Shown here piece after piece: positions 26,734 through 36,451 of a stretch of DNA of 64,000 bases. A model generated the notes under the pieces. The model was not told the DNA's origin. It worked only from the letters and a program-made list of their open reading frames with translations, and searched no databases. The stretch is from Pseudomonas libanensis (GTDB lineage Bacteria; Pseudomonadota; Gammaproteobacteria; Pseudomonadales; Pseudomonadaceae), in contig NZ_JYLH01000001.1 of NCBI RefSeq assembly GCF_001439685.1, positions 1 through 64,000 of the forward strand, written 5' to 3'. Position numbers and translations under genes: made by a program. How positions within the stretch are numbered: the first letter of the stretch is position 1; each line of letters opens with the position of its first letter.

Positions 26734-27321
26734 TCAGTCGCGTGTCGGAAAGAGCCCGTTCAGGGCAATGCTGAAGTTGATGACCAGAAAGGGGTTCATG
26801 CTGCCCATGGGCAGGCCTTGTCCTGCGGGGTCAATGGTGCCGGTCAACGTCGTGCTCACGCCTTTGAGCGGGACCGGGCTGGTGCCCTGTTGGTCTGAGT
26901 AGATGCTGGCGCTGCCTGGTCCGGTGCCGGAAGCACCGATAAACGAGTTGGTGGCGGTGGGGGTGTTGACCGGGTTGCTGGCGGCGTTGGTCAATTGCAC
27001 CGAGGTACTGGCGGTGAGTGTCGCAATGCCATGGGTGTGTGCCGGCAGGTTGGCCAATGTGGCGGTGACGCTTTCGGTGCCGGAGACTTCGCCAATGACC
27101 CGCGGCGTCAAGCCAGGGCCATTGCCTTGGCCGACGGGCAGGCGGCCCTGCAGGTTGGGCAGCATGAACGTCGTCGATCCGGTGCCGCCGTAGGTGATGC
27201 CGAGCAGGGCGAACAGCGCCTGGTATTGGCTGACGGAGAGGGTCTGGCCGGCGCACAAGGCCCAGTCCCGAGGGGCGAAATTAAACGCGAAGGGTTGAAT
27301 AGTGCCAATGAATACTTCCAT
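26734..27321 (-). CDS. phage tail collar-domain protein (microcystin-dependent protein / MdpB-like)
   Basis: A 195-residue protein with an N-terminal tail-collar domain: IQPFAFNFAPRDWALCAGQT, SQYQALFALLGITYGGTGST and TFMLPNLQGRLPVGQG are the classic motifs. A Thr/Ser/Ala-rich beta region follows, ending in the family's typical MNPFLVINFSIALNGLFPTRD. No other phage gene is near, so this is not a prophage remnant by itself. Such genes usually occur as stand-alone clusters in Pseudomonas and Xanthomonas. It is transcribed against the surrounding export cluster, with the DUF6916-like gene downstream. Confidence 0.88.
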   Translation of the reverse strand: MEVFIGTIQPFAFNFAPRDWALCAGQTLSVSQYQALFALLGITYGGTGSTTFMLPNLQGRLPVGQGNGPGLTPRVIGEVSGTESVTATLANLPAHTHGIATLTASTSVQLTNAASNPVNTPTATNSFIGASGTGPGSASIYSDQQGTSPVPLKGVSTTLTGTIDPAGQGLPMGSMNPFLVINFSIALNGLFPTRD

Positions 27322-27493
27322 GGATCGTTCATCCTTGTAGAGTCTCTATGGGGGCGACCCTCGAAGGGCGTCACCGCAGAGCGTAGACGCAGGTTTGGCG
27401 AACTGCCCGGACCTTGTGAAACAGCAAACGCAGACGGCCCGTTTGACCTGGAGTGGCGCGTGTTTGCGCATGTACGTTGTCGAGGAATTTGAG

Positions 27494-29098
27494 GTGCGAC
27501 GGTCTGTGGTGGAACAAGACGAAAAGGCAAGCGCCGTGGCCGCGCTCTACGGTGCCTGGGCAGGTGCCGGTTGGCTCGGCCGTTTGTGGTGGTTGCCGAT
27601 CCTCGGGGTGGCCATGGCCCTGCGTTTTTATGGCCTGACCACTGCCGCGGTCTGGGGCGACGAAGGCTCCAGCCTGCTGCTGAGCGAGTACGCCTTGGAC
27701 GACCTTTGGTTTCACGCCGCCCATGACGTGCACCCGCCGCTTTATTTTTTCATGCTGCGCGGCTGGATCGAGTTGTTTGGCGACGGGATCTGGTCGATCC
27801 GCAGTATGAGCGCGATCCCCGGGGTGGCGGTGGTGGGTTTGGGTATCTGGCTCACCCGGCAGCTGTCGACTCGACGTGCGGCAGTCCTGGCAGGCGTATT
27901 ACTGGCGCTGATGCCCACGGCGGTGCGCTACAGCCAGGAAGTGCGCATGTACGCCCTGTTGGGGGTGTGGCTGCTGGGCGCCACGCTGGCGCTGGTGTAC
28001 TGGGTGCGCCAACCCGGGCGCACGCGCTATCTGGCAACGTATGTGCTGTTGATGTGCGCGGGGTTCTACACCCATTACTTCACCGCCCTTGGCGTACTGG
28101 TGCACTGGACCTGGCTGGGCCTGTTGTGCATGTCGCAACCAGCGGGCCAACGCTTGATCACACGCCGTGGCTGGTGGCTGGCTAACGTCGCCATTGTGCT
28201 GCTTTACCTGCCCTGGCTGCCGAACCTGCTGGACCTGGTGCAGCACGTCGACCAACTCAGGGTTGGCGGCGATATTGGTTGGGAAGAGCCGGTCGGCCTG
28301 CTCTCCGTGCCGTCGATGATCTGGCAGTTCATGCTCCAGGACGAAGGCCCGGACATCTGGCGGCCGCTGTTCTGGCTGTTCCCGTTCCTGTGGGTGGCCG
28401 TGGTGGGCATGACCGCCTGGCGCGATCGCAAGCCTGATCGCCCGAGCGCACTGTTGGCGCTGTTCTTCCTGTTGCCGCTGTTGCTGGTGTACGGCGTGTC
28501 GTTTATCTCACCGGTGTTTATCGAGCGTTACCTCACCGTATACGCCCTGGCCTTGCCGATGTCGGTGGCGGTGGCCATCGATCGGTTGCCCTCACGCCTG
28601 AGATTGCTGGGCGCGGCGCTGTTCGTGCTGTTCGTCGGTGTGGAAGTGCTGGGATTGAAAAACAATTTCAACGTGGATGAGCATGACCAGTTCAACGTGC
28701 CGGTGGAGTTCGTCAATCGCAATTACCAGGAAGACGACCGCATCGTCCTCAGCGACATGATGTGGTACCTGAGCTACGTGTATTACGACCAGACCGACGC
28801 GCAATTGCAGCTCTACACGCCGCCCAAACCCGATGGCACGCCAACCCGGCCGAATGCCTACGGCTTTGGCACGCTGGTGGACCAGGACGGCGGGCGCATC
28901 TATCTCGACCGCTTGGCGGATTTGCCCACCGATACCCGGCGTGTCTGGCTGATCAGCAGCAGCGAAGCACCGGACGATTTTGCGCCATTGCCCGAGGGCT
29001 GGCGGTTGATCAGCCAGCAAGACGGTGGCGGTGCGAGGGCGCGTCTCTACGTGCTTTGCCACGGGCTAGAGCCATCGCAGCGTACAGGCTGCGACTAA
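27494..29098 (+). CDS. GT39-like polyprenyl-phosphate-dependent membrane glycosyltransferase
   Basis: An integral membrane protein of about 534 residues with about ten hydrophobic segments and a periplasmic C-terminal domain. The N-terminal loop has the acidic pair expected at the active site of ArnT/PMT-type enzymes (AAVWGDEGSSLLLSEY, Asp56-Glu57), followed by HDVHPPLYFFMLRGWIELFG. I use the GTG at 27494 with GAGGA 7 bases upstream; an ATG at 27470 is also possible. Such enzymes move a sugar from a lipid-phosphate carrier to protein or glycan on the periplasmic face. Its place before the sulfotransferase and the giant surface protein suggests that it glycosylates that protein (inference). 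Confidence 0.84.
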   Translation: MRRSVVEQDEKASAVAALYGAWAGAGWLGRLWWLPILGVAMALRFYGLTTAAVWGDEGSSLLLSEYALDDLWFHAAHDVHPPLYFFMLRGWIELFGDGIWSIRSMSAIPGVAVVGLGIWLTRQLSTRRAAVLAGVLLALMPTAVRYSQEVRMYALLGVWLLGATLALVYWVRQPGRTRYLATYVLLMCAGFYTHYFTALGVLVHWTWLGLLCMSQPAGQRLITRRGWWLANVAIVLLYLPWLPNLLDLVQHVDQLRVGGDIGWEEPVGLLSVPSMIWQFMLQDEGPDIWRPLFWLFPFLWVAVVGMTAWRDRKPDRPSALLALFFLLPLLLVYGVSFISPVFIERYLTVYALALPMSVAVAIDRLPSRLRLLGAALFVLFVGVEVLGLKNNFNVDEHDQFNVPVEFVNRNYQEDDRIVLSDMMWYLSYVYYDQTDAQLQLYTPPKPDGTPTRPNAYGFGTLVDQDGGRIYLDRLADLPTDTRRVWLISSSEAPDDFAPLPEGWRLISQQDGGGARARLYVLCHGLEPSQRTGCD

Positions 29099-29215
29099 GA
29101 TCAGTTTGGCATTAGCGGCATATCAAAATAGTGGCAAATGACCCGCCCGTTGACTGCAATCACCAGCTACGCTTGCACCACACATGGATGTATGTCCTAC
29201 AAAAATGGTGAAAGG

Positions 29216-30049
29216 ATGCAGTATCACTTTATTTCCGGATTGCCGCGTTCCGGTTCGACGTTGCTTTCTGCGATTCTCCTGCAGAATCCGCGTTTTCACG
29301 CCGGCATGAGCAGCCCGGTCAGCCCCTTGTTTAACGGAGTGCTGGCGCAATGCAGCGCGGGTAGCGAGTTCGGCTCTGTGATCGACGCCCACACCCGCCG
29401 CCGTCTGCTGCGCGGATTATTCGACGCCTATTACGCCGACAAGGCTTCCACCCCGGTGGTATTCGACACCAACCGCCAGTGGTGCGCGCGCATGCCCGCG
29501 CTGCATGACCTGTTCCCCCAGGCCAAAGTGATCGCCTGTGTGCGCAACGTGGCCTGGGTGCTGGACAGCCTTGAACGCCTGTACCGCGCCAACCCGTTCG
29601 AGAACACCAAACTGTTCAACGACGATGACGAGCGCAACACCGTCTATAGCCGTTGCGAAACCCTGGCCCAACGCAATCGCCTGGTGGGCTTTGCCTGGAC
29701 CGCGCTCAAAGAGGCGTATTACGGCGAGAACGCCGAATCGTTGCTGGTAGTTGATTACGACTTGTTGAGCCAAGCCCCGGAGCGGGTGATGCGGTTGGTG
29801 TACGACTTTATCGGCGAGCCCTGGTTCGAACATGACTTCAACCACCTGACCTACGACGCGCCGCTCTTCGACCAGGCCCTGGGTCTGGCCGGCCTGCACA
29901 AGGTCAAGCCCAAGGTGGCGCCGCAGCCACGGCGAACGCTGTTGCCGCCGGACTTGTTCGAGAAGTATGCCGCGTTGTCGTTCTGGCGCGATGGGTCTGC
30001 CAGTGCGGCCAATGTCATCCGTATGAAAACCGACGCCGCAGTCAGCTGA
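29216..30049 (+). CDS. PAPS-dependent sulfotransferase
   Basis: A 277-residue cytoplasmic enzyme that would transfer sulfate from PAPS to a hydroxyl or amine. The 5'-phosphosulfate-binding loop is GLPRSGST (residues 8-15) at the extreme N-terminus, and the 3'-phosphate-binding region is around KVIACVRNVAWVLDSLERLY. I start at the ATG at 29216 (MQYHFISGLPRSGST), as in related proteins; ATG 29192 is an alternative. It lies between the GT39-like gene and the giant DUF4347 gene, and an APS kinase for making PAPS is at the end of the same run. The acceptor is not known. Confidence 0.88.
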   Translation: MQYHFISGLPRSGSTLLSAILLQNPRFHAGMSSPVSPLFNGVLAQCSAGSEFGSVIDAHTRRRLLRGLFDAYYADKASTPVVFDTNRQWCARMPALHDLFPQAKVIACVRNVAWVLDSLERLYRANPFENTKLFNDDDERNTVYSRCETLAQRNRLVGFAWTALKEAYYGENAESLLVVDYDLLSQAPERVMRLVYDFIGEPWFEHDFNHLTYDAPLFDQALGLAGLHKVKPKVAPQPRRTLLPPDLFEKYAALSFWRDGSASAANVIRMKTDAAVS

Positions 30050-30101
30050 CGGCGACCTGTCTTTTTTGCGTGTCCAAGCCTTTCGAGTCCAGGTGATCTT
30101 C

Positions 30102-33100
30102 ATGTGGTGGAGCAAGAGTAAAGCGCGGGTAACCGAGGGCGCACACGCCCTGGCATCGCCAATGATCATGTTCCTGGAGCCGCGAATGCTGTTCGACGGC
30201 GCGGTGGCGGCAACCGTGGCCGATGCCGCGCAGCCCGATGCCCAGCCCACGGTCGAGGCGGCCAAACCCCCCACGGCAGATCAGCCGGCGGACACCCACG
30301 CGCCCCAGGGCCAGGTCGATGCAACCCAGGCGGCGGTGCCAGGCAAGAGCGTGTTGTTCGTCGACTCTCGGGTCAAGGAATCGGCCAGCCTGCTCGAAGG
30401 CGTCGCGCCCGGTACCCAGGTGGTGCAACTGGAGGCCAGCAAGGACGGTTTGCAGCAGATCGCCGATTACCTGGACACTCACCAGGGCGTCAGCTCGGTG
30501 CAAATCATTGCCCACGGTAATGCCGGCGATCTGTGGCTGGGCAACAGTTACCTGTCGGCGGATAACGTCCAGGCCCGCAGCGAAGTGCTGGCGAGGATCG
30601 GCCAGGACATGAATGTCGGCGGCGATATCCTCATCTATGGCTGCTACACCGCCGAAGGCGAGCGAGGCTTGAGCCTGGTCGATTCATTGGCGCAGTTGAC
30701 CGGCCGCGACGTAGCGGCGTCCACTGACCGCACCGGCCTGGGCGGCGACTGGGACCTGGAAATCGCCACCGGCACTATCGAAAGTGCCAACGTGCTGTCG
30801 GCCAGCGCCATGAGCGAGTACCAATGGGGCCTGGCCACCTGGACCGCCACCAACAACCTCAATAGCGGCGTGGGTTCCCTGCGTGCAGCGCTGTCGTCTG
30901 CGCAGAACGGCGATATCGTCACGTTCAATAACACCATGACCATCGCCCTGACCCAGGTGCTGGTGGTCAACAGGAACGTCACCATCGACGGTGACCTCAA
31001 TAACGACAACGTGGCCGACGTGACGCTCGATGGCCAGTACCGCACCCAGATCCTGCAAGTGACATCCGGCACCACGGCCACCCTCGATGGCCTGGTGATT
31101 ACCCGGGGCATGACAGCCGGCAATGGCGGTAATGGCGGCGACGATGCGCTGGTGTCCCAGGGCGGTGGTATCTACAACGCCGGTACCTTGACCTTGAAAA
31201 ACGTCACGGTGACTGCCAACGCTGCTTCCGGCGGTGGCGGCGGCGGCGGTGTCACGCCGCAATACGCCGGTGGCGGTGGCGGTGGTGGCGGTGCGATCAC
31301 CGGCGGAACCGGTGGCAAGGGCGGCGATACCCTCAATTCCACGGGCGCCAATGGCACAGCGGGACAGGGCGGCGCGGGCGGCGGCTTCTTCAACATCGGC
31401 GGGCGTGGCGGCTCCACCACGGGTGGCGCCGGCGGTGCGGCGTATCCGGGTTATAGCACCGGTTCGGCCGGTGGTACGGCCAGCAGTGGCGGATTGTCCA
31501 TCGGCGGTGGCGGTGGCGGTGACGGATACGACAACTTCGGTGGCGACGGCGGCGGTGCGGTGGGGGGCATCTACAACGACACCGGTGCGACCCTGCGCGT
31601 CATCGGTAATTCGGCCATTTCCAACAACGTCGGCGCGGGTGGTGGCGGCGGTGGTGGTGGGGCCGGTGGCAGCTATCTCCAGGCAGGCGGCGCGGGCGGC
31701 GTCGGGGTTGGCGCCATCTGGAACAAAGGCTCGATCCTGATCACCGCCGCCAACTTCGCGGCGCTGGCCGGCAACATTGGCGGCAGTGGCGTAGGGGGGA
31801 CGAGTGCGGGCACGGCGGGTGTTTCGCCGGCTTCGGTTTCCAACGTCTATGGCGATGGCGGCACCATCAACACCAACTATGTGCCGGACGAGACGCCACC
31901 CACCTCGACGGTCGTAGTGGCCATTACCAACCTCAACTCCGGTGGTACCTCGACCGTCACCATCACCTTCTCCGAAGCCGTGACCGGCCTCACCGCAGCC
32001 GACCTGACGGTGCAGAACGGCACCGTCGGCACCTTAACCAGTGGCGACGGCGGCATCACCTGGACCGGTACGTTGACGGCGGCCAGCAACATCGCCGACA
32101 CCACCAACATCATCACCCTGAACAATACCGGTGTTGCCGACCTGGCCGGTAATGCCGGCGTGGGCACCACCGCCTCCAACAACTACATCGTCAACGATAC
32201 CGTAGTGCCCACGGCGTCCATCGTGGTCAGCGACACCGCCCTGAGGATCGGCGAAACGAGCGTTGTGACCATCACCTTCAGCGAAGCCGTGAGCGGTTTC
32301 ACCAGCGCCGACCTGACCGTCGCCAACGGCTCGATCAGCGGCCTGAGCACCAGCGACGGGGGCATCACCTGGACGGCCACGTTGACGCCGGATGCGACGG
32401 TTACCGATACCTCCAATCTGATTGTCCTGAACAACACCGGCGTGGCGGACCTCAACGGCAACGCTGGCGTGGGCACGACCAACTCCAACAACTACGCCAT
32501 CGACACGCAACGCCCCACCGCCACCCTCGTAGTGGCCGACACCTCGCTGCGCATCGGCGAAACGAGCGTTGTGACCATCACCTTCACCGAGGCGGTGAGT
32601 GGTTTCACCCTGGCCGACCTGACCGCTGCCAATGGCAGCTTGAGCGCCCTGAGCAGCAGCGACGGTGGCATCACCTGGACGGCGACGCTCACCCCGACTG
32701 CCAGCATTAATGACACCACCAACCTGATAACCTTGACCAACAGCGGCATTGCCGATCTCTCCGGCAACGTCGGCAGCGGCACCACCGACTCGAACAACTA
32801 CGCCGTCGATACCCTGCGCCCGACCGCTACCATCGTGGTGGCCGATGCCGCACTGAACATCGGTGAAACGTCCCTGGTGACCATCACCTTCAGCGAGGCC
32901 GTCACCGGTTTCACCCTGGCCGATATGACCGTTGCCAACGGTTCCTTGAGCGGGCTGAGCAGCAGCGACGGCGGTATTACCTGGACCGCCACGCTCACGC
33001 CGAGCGCCAGCACCAGCGATGCCACCAACCTGCTCGTCCTGGCCAACACCGGTGTGGCGGATGCGGCCGGTAACGCCGGCAGCGGCACCACCAGTTCCAA

Positions 33101-36100
33101 CAACTATGCGGTCGACACCCAGCGCCCCACCGCCAGCATCGTGGTGGCCGACACTGCGTTGAGCGTCGGTGAAACCTCGCTGGTTACCCTCACTTTCAAC
33201 GAAGCGGTCACAGGGTTTACCGTCGCCGATCTGACGGTCGCCAACGGTACGGTCACCGGCCTGAGCAGTGGCGACGGCGGCATCACCTGGACCGGGACGC
33301 TCACGCCCAGCGCCAGTCTCAGCGACACCAGCAACCTCATCACCCTGGACAACACCGGCGTGACTGACGCAGCGGGCAACGCCGGCAGCGGCACCACCGA
33401 CTCCAACAACTACGCCATCGACACTGCGCGACCCACCGCCACCCTCGTGGTCGCCGACACGGCCATTGCCGTTGGCGAAACATCGGTGGTGACAATCACC
33501 TTCAGCGAGGCGGTGACCGGTTTCACCCTGGCCGACCTGAGCGTCACCAATGGCAGCCTGAGTGGCCTGAGCACCAGCGACAACATCACCTACACCGCAA
33601 CGTTCACGCCTTCGGCGGGCGTCAGCGATGCCACTAACCTGATCACCCTCACTAACACCGGGATCGTCGACGGGGCAGGCAATACCGGCAGCGGCACCAC
33701 CGATTCCAACAATTATGCCGTCGACACGCAGCGCCCGACCGCGACCATCGTGGTGGCTGACAACGCGCTGAGCGTTGGCGAAACCTCGCTGGTGACCGTT
33801 ACGTTTTCCGAGGCGGTCAGCGGATTCGACAATTCGGACCTGAGCGTGGCCAACGGTACGCTGAGTGCGGTCAGCAGCGTCGACGGTGGCGTCACCTGGA
33901 CCGCCACATTCACGCCGGCCCTCGGGGTCAGCGACCTGTCCAATGTGATCACGCTGAACAACGCCGGTATCAGTGATGCGGCAGGCAACACCGGTACCGG
34001 CACCACCGATTCCAACAACTACCAGGTCGACACCAACGTGCCGACGGCGACCCTTGTGATTGCCGATACCACGTTGAGCATCGGCGAGACGTCGTTGGTC
34101 ACTGTGACTTTCAACTCGGCGGTCAGCGGTTTCGACAATTCAGACCTGACCGTCGTCAACGGCACACTCAGCACCATGAGCAGTACCGACGGCGGCGTCA
34201 CCTGGACGGCCACGTTCACGCCAAGCGCCAATATTTCCGACACCAGCAACCTGATCACCCTGGACAATACCGGCTTGATCAACGGCGCCGGCAACGCAGG
34301 CGTGGGCATCACCGATTCGAACAACTACGCCGTCGATACCCTGCGCCCGACCGCCACCATCGTGATGGCCGATACCGCGCTGAACATCGGTGAAACGTCC
34401 CTGGTCACCATCACTTTCAGCGAGGCCGTGACGGCGTTCACCAGCGCTGACCTGACCGTCGCCAACGGCGTGATTTCGGGGCTGAGCAGCAGCGACGGTG
34501 GCATCACCTGGACCGCCACCTTCACGCCGACCGATGGCGTCACCGACAGCAGCAACGTCATCACGCTCAACACCGGCGGCATCGTTGACCTGGCCGGCAA
34601 CGCCAACGTTGGCACCACTGATTCCAATAACTACACCCTCGACACCCAGCGTCCAACCGCAACGATTGTGCTGGCCGATGCCAACCTGAGTGTCGGCGAG
34701 ACCTCGGTGGTGACCATCACCTTCAGCGAGGCCGTTACCGGGTTGACCAACGATGACCTCAGCGTTGCCAACGGCACCCTGAGCGCGGTCAGCAGCAGCG
34801 ACGGCGGCCTGACCTGGACCGCCGTTTTCACTCCTGTTCTGGGTGTGCGGGACACGACCAACCTGATCACCCTGGACAACACCGGCGTGAGCGACGCGGC
34901 GGGCAATACCGGAACCGGTACCAGCAACTCCGCCAACTACAGCGTTGATACGCAGGTGCCGACGGCCACCATTGTGGTCGCCGATACAGCGCTGAACATC
35001 GGCGAAACCAGCCAGGTGACCATCACCTTCAACGAAGCGGTGAGCGGTTTCGACAACAGCGACCTGAGCGTCAGCAACGGCACGCTGAGCAATGTGACTT
35101 CCGCCGACGGCGGCGTCACCTGGACGGCCACGTTCACGCCAAGCGCCAATATTTCCGACACCAGCAACCTGATCACCCTGGACAATACCGGCTTGATCAA
35201 CGGCGCCGGCAACGCAGGCGTGGGCATCACCGATTCGAACAACTACGCCGTCGACACGGTGCGCCCAATCGCGACGATCTCCGTGGCCGACAATAACCTG
35301 GGCGTCGGGCAGACCACCACGGTGACCATCGGCTTCAGTGAAGCGGTCAGCGGTTTCGACCTGTCAGACTTGAGCGTGGCCAATGCTGTGTTGTCCAACC
35401 TGGCCAGCAGCGATGGCGGTAAAACCTGGACCGCCACCTTGACGCCCACGGCGGCCATCAGCGACGCCACCAACCTGATCGTCCTGGACGCCAGCCTGGT
35501 GCATGATGCAGCGGGTAACGTCGGCAGCGGCATCGTGATCTCCAACAACTTTGCGCTCGATGGAGAGCGGCCGACCGCAACCATCAGCATCGCCAACCCC
35601 ACGTTGACGGTCGGGCAGAGCACGACGGTGACGTTCACCTTCAGTGAAAAGGTCAGCGGTTTCGAACTCGATGACCTCAGCGTGGCTAACGGCACCTTGT
35701 CCAACCTGGCTACCAACGATGGCGGCAAGACCTGGACCGCGACCCTGACACCGGCAGCGAATATCAACGATCCGAGCAACTTCATCACATTGGATTCCAG
35801 CCTGGTGGTGGACCTGGCGGGCAACGCCGGCAGCGGTTTTGCCAACTCCAACAATTTTGCGATCAATACGATCGCGCTGACGGGCGACCCCCTGTTCCGT
35901 GTCACTACGCCGACGACGCCTCAGGACGCGCCGAACCCGCCGCTGCAGCCGAGCATCTTCGGCCGTCCGGGTGGCGATCTGGGTTCGCCCATCGGTTTCC
36001 CGCCGCTGTTCGAACAACGTGAGATGGGTGGGGGCTTGCCGCCCATCGGCAGCATTTTCATCAACAACGGTGCCTCGTCGCCCAGCTTTATCGCCCAGGT

Positions 36101-36416
36101 GTTCAGTACCGACGGCAGCGGGGACGGCAGTGGCCGGGGGTTCCTTGGTTTCGGCGGTGGCGATGGCGGGGTGTTCGGCTCAAGCACGTTGTCGGGCCTG
36201 TTCAACCGCGACACCGGCGGCAGCGACACAGGTTTCAAAGCGTTCGACAGCACGTCGATCAAGGGCCGCGGCGATGCGGCCCAAGGCCTGCGTGGCGTCT
36301 TTGGCGCACCGACCCTTGGTCAGCAATTGCAACAGATCAACGATAGCGAACGTCGCCAGGTGATCGAAATGGCACACGCACTGCAACAAGTCGGCATCAG
36401 CGAAATGCAGGCTTGA
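30102..36416 (+). CDS. giant LEPR-motif / DUF4347 / Ig-like repeat surface protein
   Basis: A 2104-residue predicted surface protein. The ATG at 30102 has AGGTGA 5 bases upstream. There is no Sec signal peptide; instead the N-terminus carries LEPRMLFDGA (residues 25-34), the LEPR-XLL motif typical of very large exported repeat proteins. A DUF4347 domain covers about 83-240 (KSVLFVDSRVKESASLLEGV, QIIAHGNAGDLWLG, DILIYGCYTAEGERG). Then come parallel beta-helix-like sequence (about 247-373), a very Gly-rich region (about 375-577), thirteen tandem ~102-residue Ig-like repeats (about 596-1925) and a Gly-rich C-terminal tail without RTX nonapeptides. It is followed 35 bp later by the TolC-type gene. 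Likely role: adhesion or matrix (inference). Confidence 0.9.
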   Translation: MWWSKSKARVTEGAHALASPMIMFLEPRMLFDGAVAATVADAAQPDAQPTVEAAKPPTADQPADTHAPQGQVDATQAAVPGKSVLFVDSRVKESASLLEGVAPGTQVVQLEASKDGLQQIADYLDTHQGVSSVQIIAHGNAGDLWLGNSYLSADNVQARSEVLARIGQDMNVGGDILIYGCYTAEGERGLSLVDSLAQLTGRDVAASTDRTGLGGDWDLEIATGTIESANVLSASAMSEYQWGLATWTATNNLNSGVGSLRAALSSAQNGDIVTFNNTMTIALTQVLVVNRNVTIDGDLNNDNVADVTLDGQYRTQILQVTSGTTATLDGLVITRGMTAGNGGNGGDDALVSQGGGIYNAGTLTLKNVTVTANAASGGGGGGGVTPQYAGGGGGGGGAITGGTGGKGGDTLNSTGANGTAGQGGAGGGFFNIGGRGGSTTGGAGGAAYPGYSTGSAGGTASSGGLSIGGGGGGDGYDNFGGDGGGAVGGIYNDTGATLRVIGNSAISNNVGAGGGGGGGGAGGSYLQAGGAGGVGVGAIWNKGSILITAANFAALAGNIGGSGVGGTSAGTAGVSPASVSNVYGDGGTINTNYVPDETPPTSTVVVAITNLNSGGTSTVTITFSEAVTGLTAADLTVQNGTVGTLTSGDGGITWTGTLTAASNIADTTNIITLNNTGVADLAGNAGVGTTASNNYIVNDTVVPTASIVVSDTALRIGETSVVTITFSEAVSGFTSADLTVANGSISGLSTSDGGITWTATLTPDATVTDTSNLIVLNNTGVADLNGNAGVGTTNSNNYAIDTQRPTATLVVADTSLRIGETSVVTITFTEAVSGFTLADLTAANGSLSALSSSDGGITWTATLTPTASINDTTNLITLTNSGIADLSGNVGSGTTDSNNYAVDTLRPTATIVVADAALNIGETSLVTITFSEAVTGFTLADMTVANGSLSGLSSSDGGITWTATLTPSASTSDATNLLVLANTGVADAAGNAGSGTTSSNNYAVDTQRPTASIVVADTALSVGETSLVTLTFNEAVTGFTVADLTVANGTVTGLSSGDGGITWTGTLTPSASLSDTSNLITLDNTGVTDAAGNAGSGTTDSNNYAIDTARPTATLVVADTAIAVGETSVVTITFSEAVTGFTLADLSVTNGSLSGLSTSDNITYTATFTPSAGVSDATNLITLTNTGIVDGAGNTGSGTTDSNNYAVDTQRPTATIVVADNALSVGETSLVTVTFSEAVSGFDNSDLSVANGTLSAVSSVDGGVTWTATFTPALGVSDLSNVITLNNAGISDAAGNTGTGTTDSNNYQVDTNVPTATLVIADTTLSIGETSLVTVTFNSAVSGFDNSDLTVVNGTLSTMSSTDGGVTWTATFTPSANISDTSNLITLDNTGLINGAGNAGVGITDSNNYAVDTLRPTATIVMADTALNIGETSLVTITFSEAVTAFTSADLTVANGVISGLSSSDGGITWTATFTPTDGVTDSSNVITLNTGGIVDLAGNANVGTTDSNNYTLDTQRPTATIVLADANLSVGETSVVTITFSEAVTGLTNDDLSVANGTLSAVSSSDGGLTWTAVFTPVLGVRDTTNLITLDNTGVSDAAGNTGTGTSNSANYSVDTQVPTATIVVADTALNIGETSQVTITFNEAVSGFDNSDLSVSNGTLSNVTSADGGVTWTATFTPSANISDTSNLITLDNTGLINGAGNAGVGITDSNNYAVDTVRPIATISVADNNLGVGQTTTVTIGFSEAVSGFDLSDLSVANAVLSNLASSDGGKTWTATLTPTAAISDATNLIVLDASLVHDAAGNVGSGIVISNNFALDGERPTATISIANPTLTVGQSTTVTFTFSEKVSGFELDDLSVANGTLSNLATNDGGKTWTATLTPAANINDPSNFITLDSSLVVDLAGNAGSGFANSNNFAINTIALTGDPLFRVTTPTTPQDAPNPPLQPSIFGRPGGDLGSPIGFPPLFEQREMGGGLPPIGSIFINNGASSPSFIAQVFSTDGSGDGSGRGFLGFGGGDGGVFGSSTLSGLFNRDTGGSDTGFKAFDSTSIKGRGDAAQGLRGVFGAPTLGQQLQQINDSERRQVIEMAHALQQVGISEMQA
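31890..35875 (+). repeat. thirteen ~306-bp tandem coding repeats (Ig-like, Big_12-type)
   Basis: Period 303-309 bp. Each unit has a RPTATIVVADTAL-type start, then GETSLVTITFSEAVTGF, SSDGGITWTATLTP and SNLITLDNTGV, and ends near TDSNNYAVDT. The last two units are the most diverged (GQTTTVTIGFSEAV, GKTWTATL). A 151-bp block is duplicated without a mismatch at 34186-34336 and 35104-35254, three units apart. Confidence 0.95.
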
Positions 36417-36451
36417 ACATACTTAGGCGCAGGAACAGGGGTAGTACAAGG

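Noticed and set aside
26734..27321. Tail-collar gene as evidence of a prophage
   Set aside because: No other phage structural, integrase or lysis gene is present in the neighbourhood, and stand-alone collar proteins of this kind are common in Pseudomonas.
36413..36451. TTG start for the TolC-type gene overlapping the DUF4347 stop
   Set aside because: It would put 13 Arg-rich residues before a well-formed lipoprotein signal peptide; the ATG at 36452 fits better.
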